Assembly (NCBI RefSeq): GCF_002217755.1
Contig: NZ_BCFL01000028.1
Coordinates: 88,063-152,062, forward strand
Length of the DNA: 64,000 nt
Origin: Streptomyces hyaluromycini
GTDB taxonomy: Bacteria; Actinomycetota; Actinomycetes; Streptomycetales; Streptomycetaceae
Direction: 5' to 3'
Position 1 is the first letter of the stretch, and every line of letters begins with the position of its first letter. Shown one piece after another: positions 23,346 to 32,095 of this stretch. Both the position numbers and the translations under genes were made by a program. Below the pieces are notes generated by a model, which was given only the letters and a program-made list of their open reading frames with translations, was not told the origin of the DNA and did not search any database.

Positions 23346-24032
23346 ATGCAGCGCGCCAAGCGTCGCATCGCAACCGCTCTGTCGGCGATAGCCGGTTCGC
23401 TCCTTCTGTCCCTCCCCCTGACCGCCGGTACCGCGCACGCGGCGAGTCACGAACCGATCGTGTTCGTCCACGGTCTGAGCAGCGACTCCAGCAGCTGGAA
23501 CACCTGGATCTCGGACTTCGAGGCGGACGGCTACTCGTCCTCCGAGCTGTACGCGATCTCGTACGACTGGACCAAGTCGAACGTCACCACCGCCTCGACG
23601 CTGTCCGCCTACATCCAGTCCGTCCTCTCCACGACCGGCGCCTCCAAGGTCGACCTGGTGGTCCACTCCATGGGCGCGCTCAACAGCCGCTACTACCTCA
23701 AGAACCTCGGCGGGACCTCGTACGTGGACCACTTCGTCTCGGTCGCCGGGGTGAACCACGGGACGAGCGTCGCCTCGCTGTGCGGGTGGCTGTACACGTC
23801 CTGCAAGGAGATGACGACCGGCAGCTCGTTCCTGACCGCCCTGAACTCCGGTGACGAGACGCCCGGCAGCGTCTCGTACGCGGCGTACTGGTCGGACTGC
23901 GACGCGGCGATCGACCCGGACACCTCGGCGGAGCTGAGCGGGGCGACCAACGTCGACGTCGGCTGCATCTCGCACACCGACATGAACGACAACTACGGGG
24001 TGTACGAACAGGTGCGCGACTTCATCTCGTAG
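23346..24032 (+). CDS. Secreted triacylglycerol lipase
   Basis: 228-aa extracellular lipase. A signal peptide runs to about residue 33 (AIAGSLLLSLPLTAGTAHA). The mature alpha/beta hydrolase shows the oxyanion FVHGLSSDSSSW, the nucleophile in LVVHSMGALNSRYYL (the G of GxSxG is replaced by V, as Bacillus-type lipases use A), and the catalytic His in CISHTDMNDN. Four Cys in the mature part may form disulfides. CAGGAGG lies eight bases upstream of the ATG. It is divergent from the LuxR-family regulator. Confidence 0.9.
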   Translation: MQRAKRRIATALSAIAGSLLLSLPLTAGTAHAASHEPIVFVHGLSSDSSSWNTWISDFEADGYSSSELYAISYDWTKSNVTTASTLSAYIQSVLSTTGASKVDLVVHSMGALNSRYYLKNLGGTSYVDHFVSVAGVNHGTSVASLCGWLYTSCKEMTTGSSFLTALNSGDETPGSVSYAAYWSDCDAAIDPDTSAELSGATNVDVGCISHTDMNDNYGVYEQVRDFIS

Positions 24033-24106
24033 GACCTACTGCGGGGGTGCGGCGGGCCCGTGCGGGGGACAATCACCGTAGGCCTGCTTCCGTAGGGAGG
24101 TCCGTC

Positions 24107-24790
24107 ATGCGGCTGCTGTCCGCCGGCGCCGGGACACCGGTGCGGGATCCCGTCCACCACCCGCTGTTCGCCCGTTTCTACGCCCGTTGCAGCGTGACCG
24201 CCGAGACCGGACTCGGCATGGCCGCGATCCGGGAGCGGCTGCTCTCCGGGCTGTCCGGGCGCGTGATCGAGATCGGGGCCGGCAACGGGCTCAATTTCGC
24301 GCGGTATCCCGGTTCGGTCGCGGAGGTCGTCGCGATCGAACCGGAGCGCACGCTGCGGCAGTTGGCGGCGGAGGCCGCCGTCCGCGCCGATGTCCCGGTG
24401 GACGTGGTGCCGGGCGCGGCGGAGGCGCTGCCGGTGAAGAGCGAGGCCTTCGACGCGGCGGTGCTCTCGCTGGTGCTGTGCAGTGTCCGGGACGTGCGGC
24501 GGGCGCTCGCGGAGGTGCGGCGGGTCCTGCGGCCGGGCGGTGAGCTGCGGTTCTTCGAGCACGGCGCGGGCGGCGGCCCGGCGATGAGGCTCACCCAGCG
24601 GGCCCTGGACCGGACGGTGTGGCCGCTGCTGAGCGGCAACTGCCATCTGTCCCGGGACCCGGTCGCCGAGCTGCGCGCGGCCGGCTTCGAACTCGGGCCC
24701 TACCGCCGGGTGTTCCTGCCGGAGAACGGCCCGCGGCTGCCCTCCTCGTACTGCGCGCTGGGCGTCGCCCGCAGGCCCCCGGAAGCCTGA
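24107..24790 (+). CDS. Class I SAM-dependent methyltransferase
   Basis: 227-aa methyltransferase of the UbiE/Methyltransf_11 type. The SAM-binding motif I is VIEIGAGNGLNFARYP (about 55-70), with an acidic VAIEPE after it, motif II is FDAAVLSLVLCSVRDV and motif III is RRVLRPGGELRFFEHG. The start at 24107 has GTAGGGAGG upstream. It follows the lipase gene by 74 bases in the same direction but a functional link is not evident. Relatives include many uncharacterised small-molecule and lipid methyltransferases. Confidence 0.88.
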   Translation: MRLLSAGAGTPVRDPVHHPLFARFYARCSVTAETGLGMAAIRERLLSGLSGRVIEIGAGNGLNFARYPGSVAEVVAIEPERTLRQLAAEAAVRADVPVDVVPGAAEALPVKSEAFDAAVLSLVLCSVRDVRRALAEVRRVLRPGGELRFFEHGAGGGPAMRLTQRALDRTVWPLLSGNCHLSRDPVAELRAAGFELGPYRRVFLPENGPRLPSSYCALGVARRPPEA

Positions 24791-24820
24791 AAAGCCTGGT
24801 CACGGGCTCCGCCGGACCGC

Positions 24821-25237
24821 TCACAGGCTCCAGCGGCGCAGTTCCTCCGCGATGTCGGCAACGCCCGCCTGGCCGTTCTTGACCAGCCGGGCGAGGTCGC
24901 GGACCTGCTCGGGCGAGGTGGCGACCTTGAGGCCGCTGGCGACCAGGTAGGCGTAGGCGACCGAGGACGCGAACAGGGCGTTGGAGCGCTCAAGGGCCGG
25001 GACGTGGATCAGAAGCTGGAGCAGGGCGGCGGCCCGGGCGTGCGGGGTGTCGTAGACGGGGACGTCGAATATCTCGGCCTGATGCCTGGCGACGGCGGCG
25101 ATCAGCGCACCCCAGTCGGTGACCTGCGGGTCACCCGGGGTCTTCTGTTCGGCGAGCATGAGAAGCCAGGCGAGGTCGATCGTCAGGTCGCTCAAGGGAT
25201 CAGTGACGACCTTCGGTCTTGTCAGTGATGTCGACAT
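24821..25237 (-). CDS. Toxin component, Fic/Doc-like degenerate family
   Basis: 138-aa protein, second gene of a toxin-antitoxin pair. Streptomyces relatives are annotated as Fic-family toxins. The region matching the Fic motif HPFxxGNGR reads HVPALERSNALFA, so His and Asn are in place but the Gly and final Arg of the phosphate loop are missing. A normal AMPylation reaction is therefore doubtful. The start at 25237 overlaps the antitoxin gene by 38 bases; a shorter start near 25200 is also possible. Target unknown. Confidence 0.75.
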   Translation of the reverse strand: MSTSLTRPKVVTDPLSDLTIDLAWLLMLAEQKTPGDPQVTDWGALIAAVARHQAEIFDVPVYDTPHARAAALLQLLIHVPALERSNALFASSVAYAYLVASGLKVATSPEQVRDLARLVKNGQAGVADIAEELRRWSL

Positions 25238-25451
25238 CGCGCGTCTCGCCGAACTCCTCGGCGAAGACGGACTCGTACTGCTTCATGAAATCGGCGGCGG
25301 CCTCGACGAACGTACGGCCCGCTTCACCCGTGTCCTGCATGACCAGTTCCTCTATGTAGCGGTTGACGCTCACACCGCGCGCGAGAGCGCGTTCGCGGGC
25401 CGCCTTGGCGGTGCCCTCGTCCACGCGCACGTTCAGCTGGGTCTTCGCCAT
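25200..25451 (-). CDS. Ribbon-helix-helix antitoxin
   Basis: 83-aa antitoxin. The N-terminal ribbon-helix-helix is QLNVRVDEGTAKAARERALA and GVSVNRYIEELVMQ; the acidic tail would bind the toxin. First gene of the pair, immediately downstream of a perfect palindrome (25460-25479), consistent with autoregulation by the RHH domain or the complex. Confidence 0.85.
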   Translation of the reverse strand: MAKTQLNVRVDEGTAKAARERALARGVSVNRYIEELVMQDTGEAGRTFVEAAADFMKQYESVFAEEFGETRDVDITDKTEGRH

Positions 25452-25459
25452 ATCTCGAA

Positions 25460-25479
25460 GCTAGCGCGGATGCGCTAGC
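25460..25479. promoter_or_regulatory. Operator palindrome of the toxin-antitoxin operon
   Basis: GCTAGCGC-GGAT-GCGCTAGC: perfect 8-bp arms with a 4-base spacer, starting 9 bases upstream of the antitoxin ATG (25451). A related AGCGCGCAT half-site follows at 25487-25495. Position and symmetry fit an RHH autorepression site. Confidence 0.7.
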
Positions 25480-25591
25480 AATGCCAGCGCGCATCGGAAT
25501 CGAAAAGTGATACCGGCTGTGGGACGGGTCACACTACGCTCGACCCGGACAAAGAGGTCGGGTGACCGACGCATGAAACGGGGAGGCAGTC

Positions 25592-26380
25592 TTGTCCACA
25601 GCAGCTGCGGAGGCACCCGCCGCCGACGGGGTCGCGGCCCGTGCGCGCGGGCTGACCAAGGCGTACGGCGCGGGCGAGACGGCGGTGCTCGCACTGGACT
25701 CGGTGGACGTGGACATCGCCCGCGGCCGCTTCACCGCGGTCATGGGCCCGTCGGGCTCCGGCAAGTCCACGTTGATGCACTGCCTGGCGGGGCTGGACAC
25801 CGTGTCGGCCGGTCAGGTCTGGCTCGGCGGCACCGAGATAACCGGGCTGCGGGAGCGCGAGCTGACGCGGCTGCGCCGGGACCGGATCGGGTTCATGTTC
25901 CAGTCGTTCAACCTGATCCCGACGCTGAACGCCGCCGAGAACATCACCCTGCCCATGGACATCGCGGGCAAGAAGCCCGACGAGAAGTGGCTGAACCAGG
26001 TCATCGACACGCTCGGGCTGCGGGACCGGCTGGGGCACCGGCCGACGCAGCTCTCCGGCGGCCAGCAGCAGCGGGTGGCCTGCGCGCGGGCGCTGGTCTC
26101 CCGCCCGGAGCTGATCTTCGCCGACGAGCCGACCGGGAACCTGGACTCACGGGCCGGTCTGGAGGTGCTGGGCTTCCTGCGGGAGGCGGTCGACCAGCTG
26201 GGCCAGACGGTCGTCATGGTGACCCATGACCCGGGCGCCGCCGCCCACTCCGACCTGGTGCTCTTCCTCGCGGACGGCCGGATCGTGGACCGGATGGAGG
26301 GGCCGACCGCGGACGCGGTACTCGAACGAATGAAGCGATTCGACGTCGGACGCGGGTCCGCTGGGCCCGAGGAGGACTGA
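25592..26380 (+). CDS. ABC transporter ATP-binding protein (MacB/LolD type)
   Basis: 262-aa ATPase energising the adjacent FtsX-like permease. Walker A is GPSGSGKST, the signature is LSGGQQQRVACARAL, Walker B is LIFADEPTGNLDS and the switch His is in VMVTHDP. The TTG at 25592 has GGGAGG upstream. The permease gene starts 4 bases after its stop, so this is a two-gene exporter or mechanotransmission complex (type VII ABC). The substrate is not evident. Confidence 0.93.
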   Translation: MSTAAAEAPAADGVAARARGLTKAYGAGETAVLALDSVDVDIARGRFTAVMGPSGSGKSTLMHCLAGLDTVSAGQVWLGGTEITGLRERELTRLRRDRIGFMFQSFNLIPTLNAAENITLPMDIAGKKPDEKWLNQVIDTLGLRDRLGHRPTQLSGGQQQRVACARALVSRPELIFADEPTGNLDSRAGLEVLGFLREAVDQLGQTVVMVTHDPGAAAHSDLVLFLADGRIVDRMEGPTADAVLERMKRFDVGRGSAGPEED

Positions 26381-26384
26381 CCCG

Positions 26385-28952
26385 GTGCTGAAGGCAACCC
26401 TGCGCAGCTTCCTCGCGCACAAGGGACGGCTGATGCTGTCCGCGCTGGCCATCGTCCTGTCCGTGGCGTTCGTCGCGGGCAGCCTGATCTTCTCCGACAC
26501 CGTCACCCGCACCTTCGACCGGCTGTTCGCCTCCACCTCCGCCGACGTCACGGTGGAGCCGAAGCAGGACCTCAAGTCGTCGGTGCCGACCGGCGCCGTC
26601 CAGACCGTGCCGGCCGCGCTGGCGGGCGAGGTCGCGAAGGTCGACGGGGTCGCGGACACCCACGCGGACGTCTCCGTGCAGAACATCGTGGTGGTCGACA
26701 GCCACAACAAGTCGGTCGGTCCGACCACCGGCGCCCCGACCATCGCCACCGACTGGTACCTGACCCGTCGCAGCCCCGTGAAGCTCACCTCCGGGCACGC
26801 CCCGCAGGGCGCCGGCCAGGCCCTCCTCGACGCCGACACCGCCGACAAGAAGCACGTCCGGATCGGCGACACGCTGACCGTGCAGGCCCAGCCCGGCACC
26901 TTCAAGGTCGAGATCGTCGGGATCGCCACCTTCACCACCACCAACCCCGGCGCGGCCCTGGTCTTCCTCGACCCGGCGGTCGCCGCGAAGGAACTGCTCG
27001 GCGCCACCGGCCGGGCCACCAGCATCTCGGTGGACGCGGCGCAGGGGGTGACCGACGCCGAGCTGAAGGGCCGTATCGGCGCGGCGATCGGGACCGGGAC
27101 GTACGACCTGAAGACCGCCGACGAGCAGGCCAAGTCGTCGGCCGCGGACCTCGGCGGCTTCCTCGACGTCATCAAGTACGTGATGCTGGGATTCGCCGGG
27201 ATCGCCACCCTGGTGGGCGTCTTCCTCATCGTCAACACCTTCTCCATGCTGATCGCCCAGCGCACCCGGGAACTGGGGCTGCTGCGCGCCCTGGGCGCCG
27301 ACCGGCGGCAGGTGCGGCGGTCCGTGCTCACCGAGGCGGTGCTGCTGGGTCTTGTCGGTTCGACGCTGGGCCTGGGCGCCGGGGTCGGGCTGGCGTTCGG
27401 GCTGATCAAACTGATGAGCGCGTTCGGGATGAACCTCAAGGCCACCGAGATGGTCATCGGCTGGGGCACGCCGGTCGCGGCGTACGTCGTGGGGGTCGGC
27501 GTCACCTTCGTCGCCGCGTATCTGCCCGCCCGGCGCGCGGCCACGGTGTCGCCGATGGCGGCGCTCGCGGACGCCGAGATCGCCGGGGTGGGCAGGCCGC
27601 TCAGGACGCGGGCGATCGTGGGCGGGGCCGTCGGGGCGATCGGGGCGGCGGCCCTCGCGGGCTGTGCCGCGGCCTCGAAGACCGCCTCCGCCGCCTCGCT
27701 GCTCGGCCTCGGGGTCGTGCTGACCCTGATCGCGACGGTCATCGCCGGACCGCTGCTGGTCCGGCCGGTGATCCGGGTCCTCGGCGGGGCGTTCCCCGCC
27801 CTCTTCGGCCCGGTCGGCCGGATGAGCCAGCGCAACGCCCTGCGCAACCCGCGCCGCACCGGTGCCACCGCCGCCGCGCTCATGGTGGGGCTCGCCCTGG
27901 TCGGCGGGATGTCGGTGGCCAGCGCCTCCATGTCCAAGTCCTTCGACCAGCAGATCGACAAGACGCTGGGCGCCGACTTCGTCGTCCAGAACAGCAACTT
28001 CCTGCCGTTCACCCGGGAGATCACCGACAAGGTGCGAGGCACCGAAGGCGTGGGTCTCGTCGTACGGCAGCGGTTCGCGCCGGTGGCGGTACGGCTCCCG
28101 GACGGCAAGCGGGTCACCACGACCGCCGCCGGGTACGACGCCCAGGTCGACGAGGTCGCCCATGTCGCCTACAAGGGCGGCGACACCGCGGCCGCGCTGG
28201 CCGCCGGCAGCCTCGGCATGGACGTCACCTTCGCGAAGGACCACAAGGTGCGCCTCGGCAGCGTGCTCCCGGTCGAGTTCCAGGGCGGGAAGCGGGCCGA
28301 GATGAAGGTGGGCGCCCTCACCGACCAGGACAGCAGCGGCGGCTTCGGCACGCAGGGCGGGCTGTTCTTCGGCATCGCCACCGTGGAGAAGTACGTCCCC
28401 GGCGGCCAGGACTCCTCGCTGTACGTCAACCGGGCCCCGGCCACCAGTGCCGACCAGTTGCGCTCGCGGCTGGAGAAGACACTGGCGCCGTACCCGCAGG
28501 TGCAGGTCCGCGACCAGGCCGACTACAAGAAGCTGGTGCACGACCAGATCGCCGTGCTGCTCTACCTCGTCTACGCGCTGCTGGGCCTGGCGATCGTGAT
28601 CGCGGTGCTCGGCGTGGTCAACACCCTGGCCCTGTCGGTCGTGGAGCGCACCCGGGAGATCGGGCTGCTGCGCGCGATCGGGCTGGCCCGCCGGCAGCTG
28701 CGCCGGATGATCCGGCTGGAGTCGGTGGTGATCGCGGTGTTCGGCGCGGTGCTGGGGCTCGCGCTCGGCCTGGTGTGGGGCGTGTGCGTCCAGCAGGTCC
28801 TGGCGCTCCAGGGCATGAAGGCGCTCGCCGTTCCGTGGGGCACGATCGTCGCGGTCGTGATCGGCTCGGCGGTCGTGGGCATCGTGGCCGCGCTGCTGCC
28901 CGCGTTGCGTGCCTCGCGCATGAACGTGCTGGCGGCCATCGCACACGAGTGA
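26385..28952 (+). CDS. FtsX/MacB-like ABC transporter permease
   Basis: 855-aa membrane protein with a duplicated layout: N-terminal TM (LMLSALAIVLSVAFVAGSLI), an extracellular MacB-like domain, three TMs of the first FtsX unit (about residues 260-395), two more TM segments, a second extracellular domain (about 500-715), and three C-terminal TMs ending in RASRMNVLAAIAHE. Both FtsX units carry the ERTREIGLLRAIG / QRTRELGLLRALG coupling helix. Usually exports peptides or lipoproteins or signals to the envelope in Gram-positives; role here unknown. Confidence 0.92.
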   Translation: MLKATLRSFLAHKGRLMLSALAIVLSVAFVAGSLIFSDTVTRTFDRLFASTSADVTVEPKQDLKSSVPTGAVQTVPAALAGEVAKVDGVADTHADVSVQNIVVVDSHNKSVGPTTGAPTIATDWYLTRRSPVKLTSGHAPQGAGQALLDADTADKKHVRIGDTLTVQAQPGTFKVEIVGIATFTTTNPGAALVFLDPAVAAKELLGATGRATSISVDAAQGVTDAELKGRIGAAIGTGTYDLKTADEQAKSSAADLGGFLDVIKYVMLGFAGIATLVGVFLIVNTFSMLIAQRTRELGLLRALGADRRQVRRSVLTEAVLLGLVGSTLGLGAGVGLAFGLIKLMSAFGMNLKATEMVIGWGTPVAAYVVGVGVTFVAAYLPARRAATVSPMAALADAEIAGVGRPLRTRAIVGGAVGAIGAAALAGCAAASKTASAASLLGLGVVLTLIATVIAGPLLVRPVIRVLGGAFPALFGPVGRMSQRNALRNPRRTGATAAALMVGLALVGGMSVASASMSKSFDQQIDKTLGADFVVQNSNFLPFTREITDKVRGTEGVGLVVRQRFAPVAVRLPDGKRVTTTAAGYDAQVDEVAHVAYKGGDTAAALAAGSLGMDVTFAKDHKVRLGSVLPVEFQGGKRAEMKVGALTDQDSSGGFGTQGGLFFGIATVEKYVPGGQDSSLYVNRAPATSADQLRSRLEKTLAPYPQVQVRDQADYKKLVHDQIAVLLYLVYALLGLAIVIAVLGVVNTLALSVVERTREIGLLRAIGLARRQLRRMIRLESVVIAVFGAVLGLALGLVWGVCVQQVLALQGMKALAVPWGTIVAVVIGSAVVGIVAALLPALRASRMNVLAAIAHE

Positions 28953-28981
28953 CTCAAGTCATCGGCTTCTGAGGAGAGTTC

Positions 28982-29836
28982 ATGCCGCGTCCGTTCCGCT
29001 TCGGGGTCAACCTGCTCACGCCCGCGTCGGCCGGCGAGTGGCGCGCGAAGTGCCGGCGCGCCGAGGAACTCGGGTACGACGTGCTCCTCGTCCCCGACCA
29101 TCTCGGCATGCCGGCGCCGTTCCCCGCACTGGTCGCGGCGGCCGGGGCCACCGAGCGGCCCCGGCTCGGCACCTTCGTGCTCAACGCGGCCTTCTGGAAC
29201 CCGACGCTGCTGGCCCGCGAGGTGGCGACGACCGCCGCGCTGACCGGCGGCCGTCTCGAACTCGGGCTCGGCACCGGCTATGTGCGGGCGGAGCACGACC
29301 GGGCCGGGCTGCCGTTCGGCTCGCCGGGCGAGCGGGTGGACCATCTGCGGCGCACGGTCGAGGAGTTGTCGAAGTCCGAGGGGTGCGGGGTGCCGTTGCT
29401 GATCGGCGGCAACGGCGACCGGATGCTGCGGCTGACCGCCGAGCACGCGGACGTCGCGGCCTTCGCCGGGGCCCGCCTGACGCCGGGAAACGCGGCGGGC
29501 CGCCTGGAGCCGGTCACGGCGGAGGAACTCGACGAACGGGTGGCCCGCTACGCCCGGCTGGAGGCCGGCCGCGAGGAACCCGCCGAACGGAACCTGCTCA
29601 TCCAGATCGTGGCGATCACCGACGACCCGTCATCCGCGCTCGGCCCGCTGCTGGAACGGCGGCCGGAGCTGACCCTGGAACAGGCCCTCGCCCTGCCGAC
29701 CGTCCTCGTCGGCACACTGGAGGAGGTCGTGCGGCAGGTGCGGGGGCTGCGCGAGCGGTACGGGTTCTCGTATCTGACCGTGCTGGAGCCGTACATGGAG
29801 GCGTTCGCTCCGGCGATCACGGAACTGTCCGCGTAG
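28982..29836 (+). CDS. LLM-class F420-dependent oxidoreductase
   Basis: 284-aa luciferase-like TIM-barrel protein of the actinobacterial F420 group. The start FRFGVNLLTPASAGEWRAK with AEELGYDVLLVPDHLG is typical; GRLELGLGTGYVRAEH and VPLLIGGNGDRMLRLTAEHA are the cofactor-binding stretches. GAGGAG lies upstream of the ATG. It follows the ABC permease by 29 bases but is probably independent. The substrate cannot be read from the sequence. Confidence 0.9.
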   Translation: MPRPFRFGVNLLTPASAGEWRAKCRRAEELGYDVLLVPDHLGMPAPFPALVAAAGATERPRLGTFVLNAAFWNPTLLAREVATTAALTGGRLELGLGTGYVRAEHDRAGLPFGSPGERVDHLRRTVEELSKSEGCGVPLLIGGNGDRMLRLTAEHADVAAFAGARLTPGNAAGRLEPVTAEELDERVARYARLEAGREEPAERNLLIQIVAITDDPSSALGPLLERRPELTLEQALALPTVLVGTLEEVVRQVRGLRERYGFSYLTVLEPYMEAFAPAITELSA

Positions 29837-29888
29837 CGGAATCGGCCGGTGGGCGTGCGCGGTCGCGCGGGGATCCATCGGGTGGTCT

Positions 29889-30449
29889 CTAAGTCAGGCC
29901 CGGCGCCCGCCGCCGGTCACTCGCCCCGGGCGGATGCCAGTCCACCGGCGGCGGCAGCGTGCCCTGCGCGATGATGTTCGCGTAGACGCTCTCCAGCGCC
30001 TGGCTCAGCGGCCCGACGAGCTCGCGCGGCAAGCCGTCGAAGAACAGGCGACGCACGAGTTCCACGTGTCCCAGAGCCGCGGCCTCCAGCACCTGCTGGC
30101 CGTGTCGGGTCAGACTCACCTCGGTCACGCGCCGGTCGTTCGCGGACAGGCCGCAGCTCACCAGTTCCCGCTTGGCCATCCGCCGCACGTGGTGCGAGAC
30201 CCGGCTGCGCTCCCAGCCGATCTGCGCGGCCAGCACCGTGATCGGCATCGGGCCCCCGTCGGCGACGCTCAGGGCCGTCAGGACGTCGTAGTCCGGCAGG
30301 GACAGATCGCTGTCGGACTGCAGCTGGCGATTCATCTCGTAGGTCAGCCGCAGCTGAACCCGGATGTACGCCAGCCAGGCTCGTTGCTGTTCGCCGTCGA
30401 GCCACCCGCCCTCGGGCACCGGCGCGCCGCCGTTGGCATTGCGTGACAT
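29889..30449 (-). CDS. MarR-family transcriptional regulator
   Basis: 186-aa winged-helix regulator: LSLPDYDVLTALSVADGG, ITVLAAQIGWERSRVSHHVRR for the recognition helix, and CGLSANDRRVTEVSLTRHG for the wing. I chose the ATG at 30449 (MSRNANGG) with AGGTGAT next to it. It is divergent from a quinone-oxidoreductase-like gene with an 87-base gap, the usual arrangement of a MarR repressor and its target. The C-terminal tail is Pro/Arg-rich. Confidence 0.9.
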   Translation of the reverse strand: MSRNANGGAPVPEGGWLDGEQQRAWLAYIRVQLRLTYEMNRQLQSDSDLSLPDYDVLTALSVADGGPMPITVLAAQIGWERSRVSHHVRRMAKRELVSCGLSANDRRVTEVSLTRHGQQVLEAAALGHVELVRRLFFDGLPRELVGPLSQALESVYANIIAQGTLPPPVDWHPPGASDRRRAPGLT

Positions 30450-30536
30450 ATCACCTATGCTTTCTGTCCAGCACACCGTCGAGGCGTGCCCGCTCCCACA
30501 TCATCTCGCGCGGACCGCCAGGAGCAGGAGGTACCG

Positions 30537-31445
30537 ATGCCGTACGCAGCAGTGCTCACCGGATACGGATCGCCCGAGACGCTCGTGTGGTCGGAAGTCG
30601 CCCTGCCCGCACCCGGGCCCGGCCAGATCAGGATGCGCGTACACGCGGCGGGAGTCGGCCCGACCGACCTGAAGATCCGGCGCGGCGGGCTCCGAGAGGT
30701 CTTCCCGCTGCCCGACCCCGCCGTTCTCGGCTTCGAGGCCGCCGGCACCGTCGACGCCCTCGGTCCGGGCGTGACCGGCGTGTCGCCGGGTGACGAGGTC
30801 GCCGCCCAGCTGCCCGCGCTCGGCGGGTACGGCGAATACGCCCTCGCCTCGGCCTGGACCGTCAAACCGGCGACCGTCAGCTGGGCCGACGCCGCAGCGC
30901 TGCCCGCCTCGGCCGAAGCCGCCGTCGGCGTCCTGCGTCAGCTCGGCGTCACCTCCGGCGAGACTCTGCTCGTCCTCGGAGGCGGAGGCTCGGTCGGCGT
31001 GATCGCCACCCAGCTGGCCGTGTCCCAGGGCCTCACGGTCTTCAGCGCCACCGGCCCGGGCGACGAGCAGTTCGCCAAGGATCTCGGCGCGATCCCGGTC
31101 CGCTACGGACCGGCGCTCCGTGCGCAGATGCGCGCGCACGTCGGCACGGTGGACGCCGTCTTCGACGCCGGAGGCAAGGGCGGTCTCCGCGACGCTGTCG
31201 AACTCGCCGGCGGCCCCGCGCGCGTGATCACCCTCGCGGACGAGCACGCGGCCGACTTCGGCGTCGCCCTCTCCGCCCCCACCCCGGACCGTGCCCCCGA
31301 CGCGGTCGAGCAGACCATGCCGCTCCTCGCTTCCGGGCGACTCCGCCTGCGTGCCCAGCGGCTGCTGCCGATGCGGGACGCGGCGCAGGCGCACGCCCTC
31401 CTCGAAGGGGGCGCAGCGCACGAAAAGCTCATCCTCACCGCTTAG
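30537..31445 (+). CDS. MDR-family oxidoreductase (quinone reductase-like)
   Basis: 302-aa zinc-free MDR protein. GroES-like part: YGSPETLVWSEVALPAPGPG, AAGVGPTDLKIRRG, VLGFEAAGTVDALG; Rossmann part: LLVLGGGGSVGVIATQLAV. It ends with AHALLEGGAAHEKLILTA, the normal family end. CAGGAGG precedes the ATG. It is probably repressed by the divergent MarR and co-transcribed with the epoxide-hydrolase-like gene 46 bases downstream. Confidence 0.88.
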   Translation: MPYAAVLTGYGSPETLVWSEVALPAPGPGQIRMRVHAAGVGPTDLKIRRGGLREVFPLPDPAVLGFEAAGTVDALGPGVTGVSPGDEVAAQLPALGGYGEYALASAWTVKPATVSWADAAALPASAEAAVGVLRQLGVTSGETLLVLGGGGSVGVIATQLAVSQGLTVFSATGPGDEQFAKDLGAIPVRYGPALRAQMRAHVGTVDAVFDAGGKGGLRDAVELAGGPARVITLADEHAADFGVALSAPTPDRAPDAVEQTMPLLASGRLRLRAQRLLPMRDAAQAHALLEGGAAHEKLILTA

Positions 31446-31491
31446 CGGCCTGTCGCAGCGTACTGTCAAGATCAACCGCAAGGGGAGCCGG

Positions 31492-31875
31492 ATGGAGAGC
31501 CCAATCGAGGTCGTGCGCAGGTTCTGCGCGGCGTGGTCGGACAACGCCGGGGCCGCCGAACTGGCAGCATTTTTCAGCGACGACGCCGTCTACCACAACA
31601 TCCCGCTGGCGCCGATCACCGGCCGGGAGGCCATCGCTGACACCATCACCTCGTTCATCCGCCCTGGCCCGCCAGGCATTGAGCACATCGAGTTCCGCGT
31701 CGTCAACATCGCAGCCGACGGACCGATCGTGATGACCGAGCGGGTGGACGTCTTCAAGCTCCCTGACAAATCGTTCGAACTGCCGGTCATGGGGACCTTC
31801 GAGGTCACTGATGGCAAGATCAACGCCTGGCGCGACTATTTCGACATGAACCAGTTCACCAGCCGGATGGGATAA
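31492..31875 (+). CDS. Limonene-1,2-epoxide hydrolase-family protein (SnoaL-like fold)
   Basis: 127-aa cystatin-like-fold protein. The limonene-epoxide hydrolase catalytic set is recognisable: Tyr and Asn in AVYHNIPL (Y34, N36), the Arg-x-Asp pair in MTERVDVF, and the last Asp in WRDYFDMNQF. So an epoxide hydrolase activity is plausible, next to an MDR reductase that may act on the same xenobiotic or terpene-like compound. AAGGGGAG precedes the ATG. Confidence 0.8.
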   Translation: MESPIEVVRRFCAAWSDNAGAAELAAFFSDDAVYHNIPLAPITGREAIADTITSFIRPGPPGIEHIEFRVVNIAADGPIVMTERVDVFKLPDKSFELPVMGTFEVTDGKINAWRDYFDMNQFTSRMG

Positions 31876-31897
31876 GGCCGGACCTCCTCGTCCTCTG

Positions 31898-32075
31898 TCA
31901 GCGGGTGAACTCGCCGCTGGTCAGGACGCGCAGGGCGCGCGGCAACTCGGTGGCGTGCCGGGCGTTCATCTGTACCTGGTCCAGTCTCCGGGTCTTGGCC
32001 GCCGGCAGCCCGATGGCCTCCAGGACCCAGCGGCGCACCGTCGAGGCCTCCACGACACGGGATGTCAGCCTTCTG
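31898..32075 (-). pseudogene. Fragment of an unidentified gene
   Basis: A 58-codon open stretch between two stops. The peptide part STVRRWVLEAIGLPAAKTRR with an MNARHATELPRAL continuation reads like coding sequence with a helix-turn-helix look, but no good start or ribosome site precedes it. It stands beside another broken gene. Could be a very small gene starting at the GTG near 32060. Confidence 0.3.
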
Positions 32076-32095
32076 TGTTACCGCCGCCGGCCCGG

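Noticed and set aside
26214..28946. 910-aa and 657-aa minus-strand ORFs opposite the ABC permease
   Set aside because: Long open frames from GC bias; the plus strand encodes a clear FtsX-like permease with TM segments.
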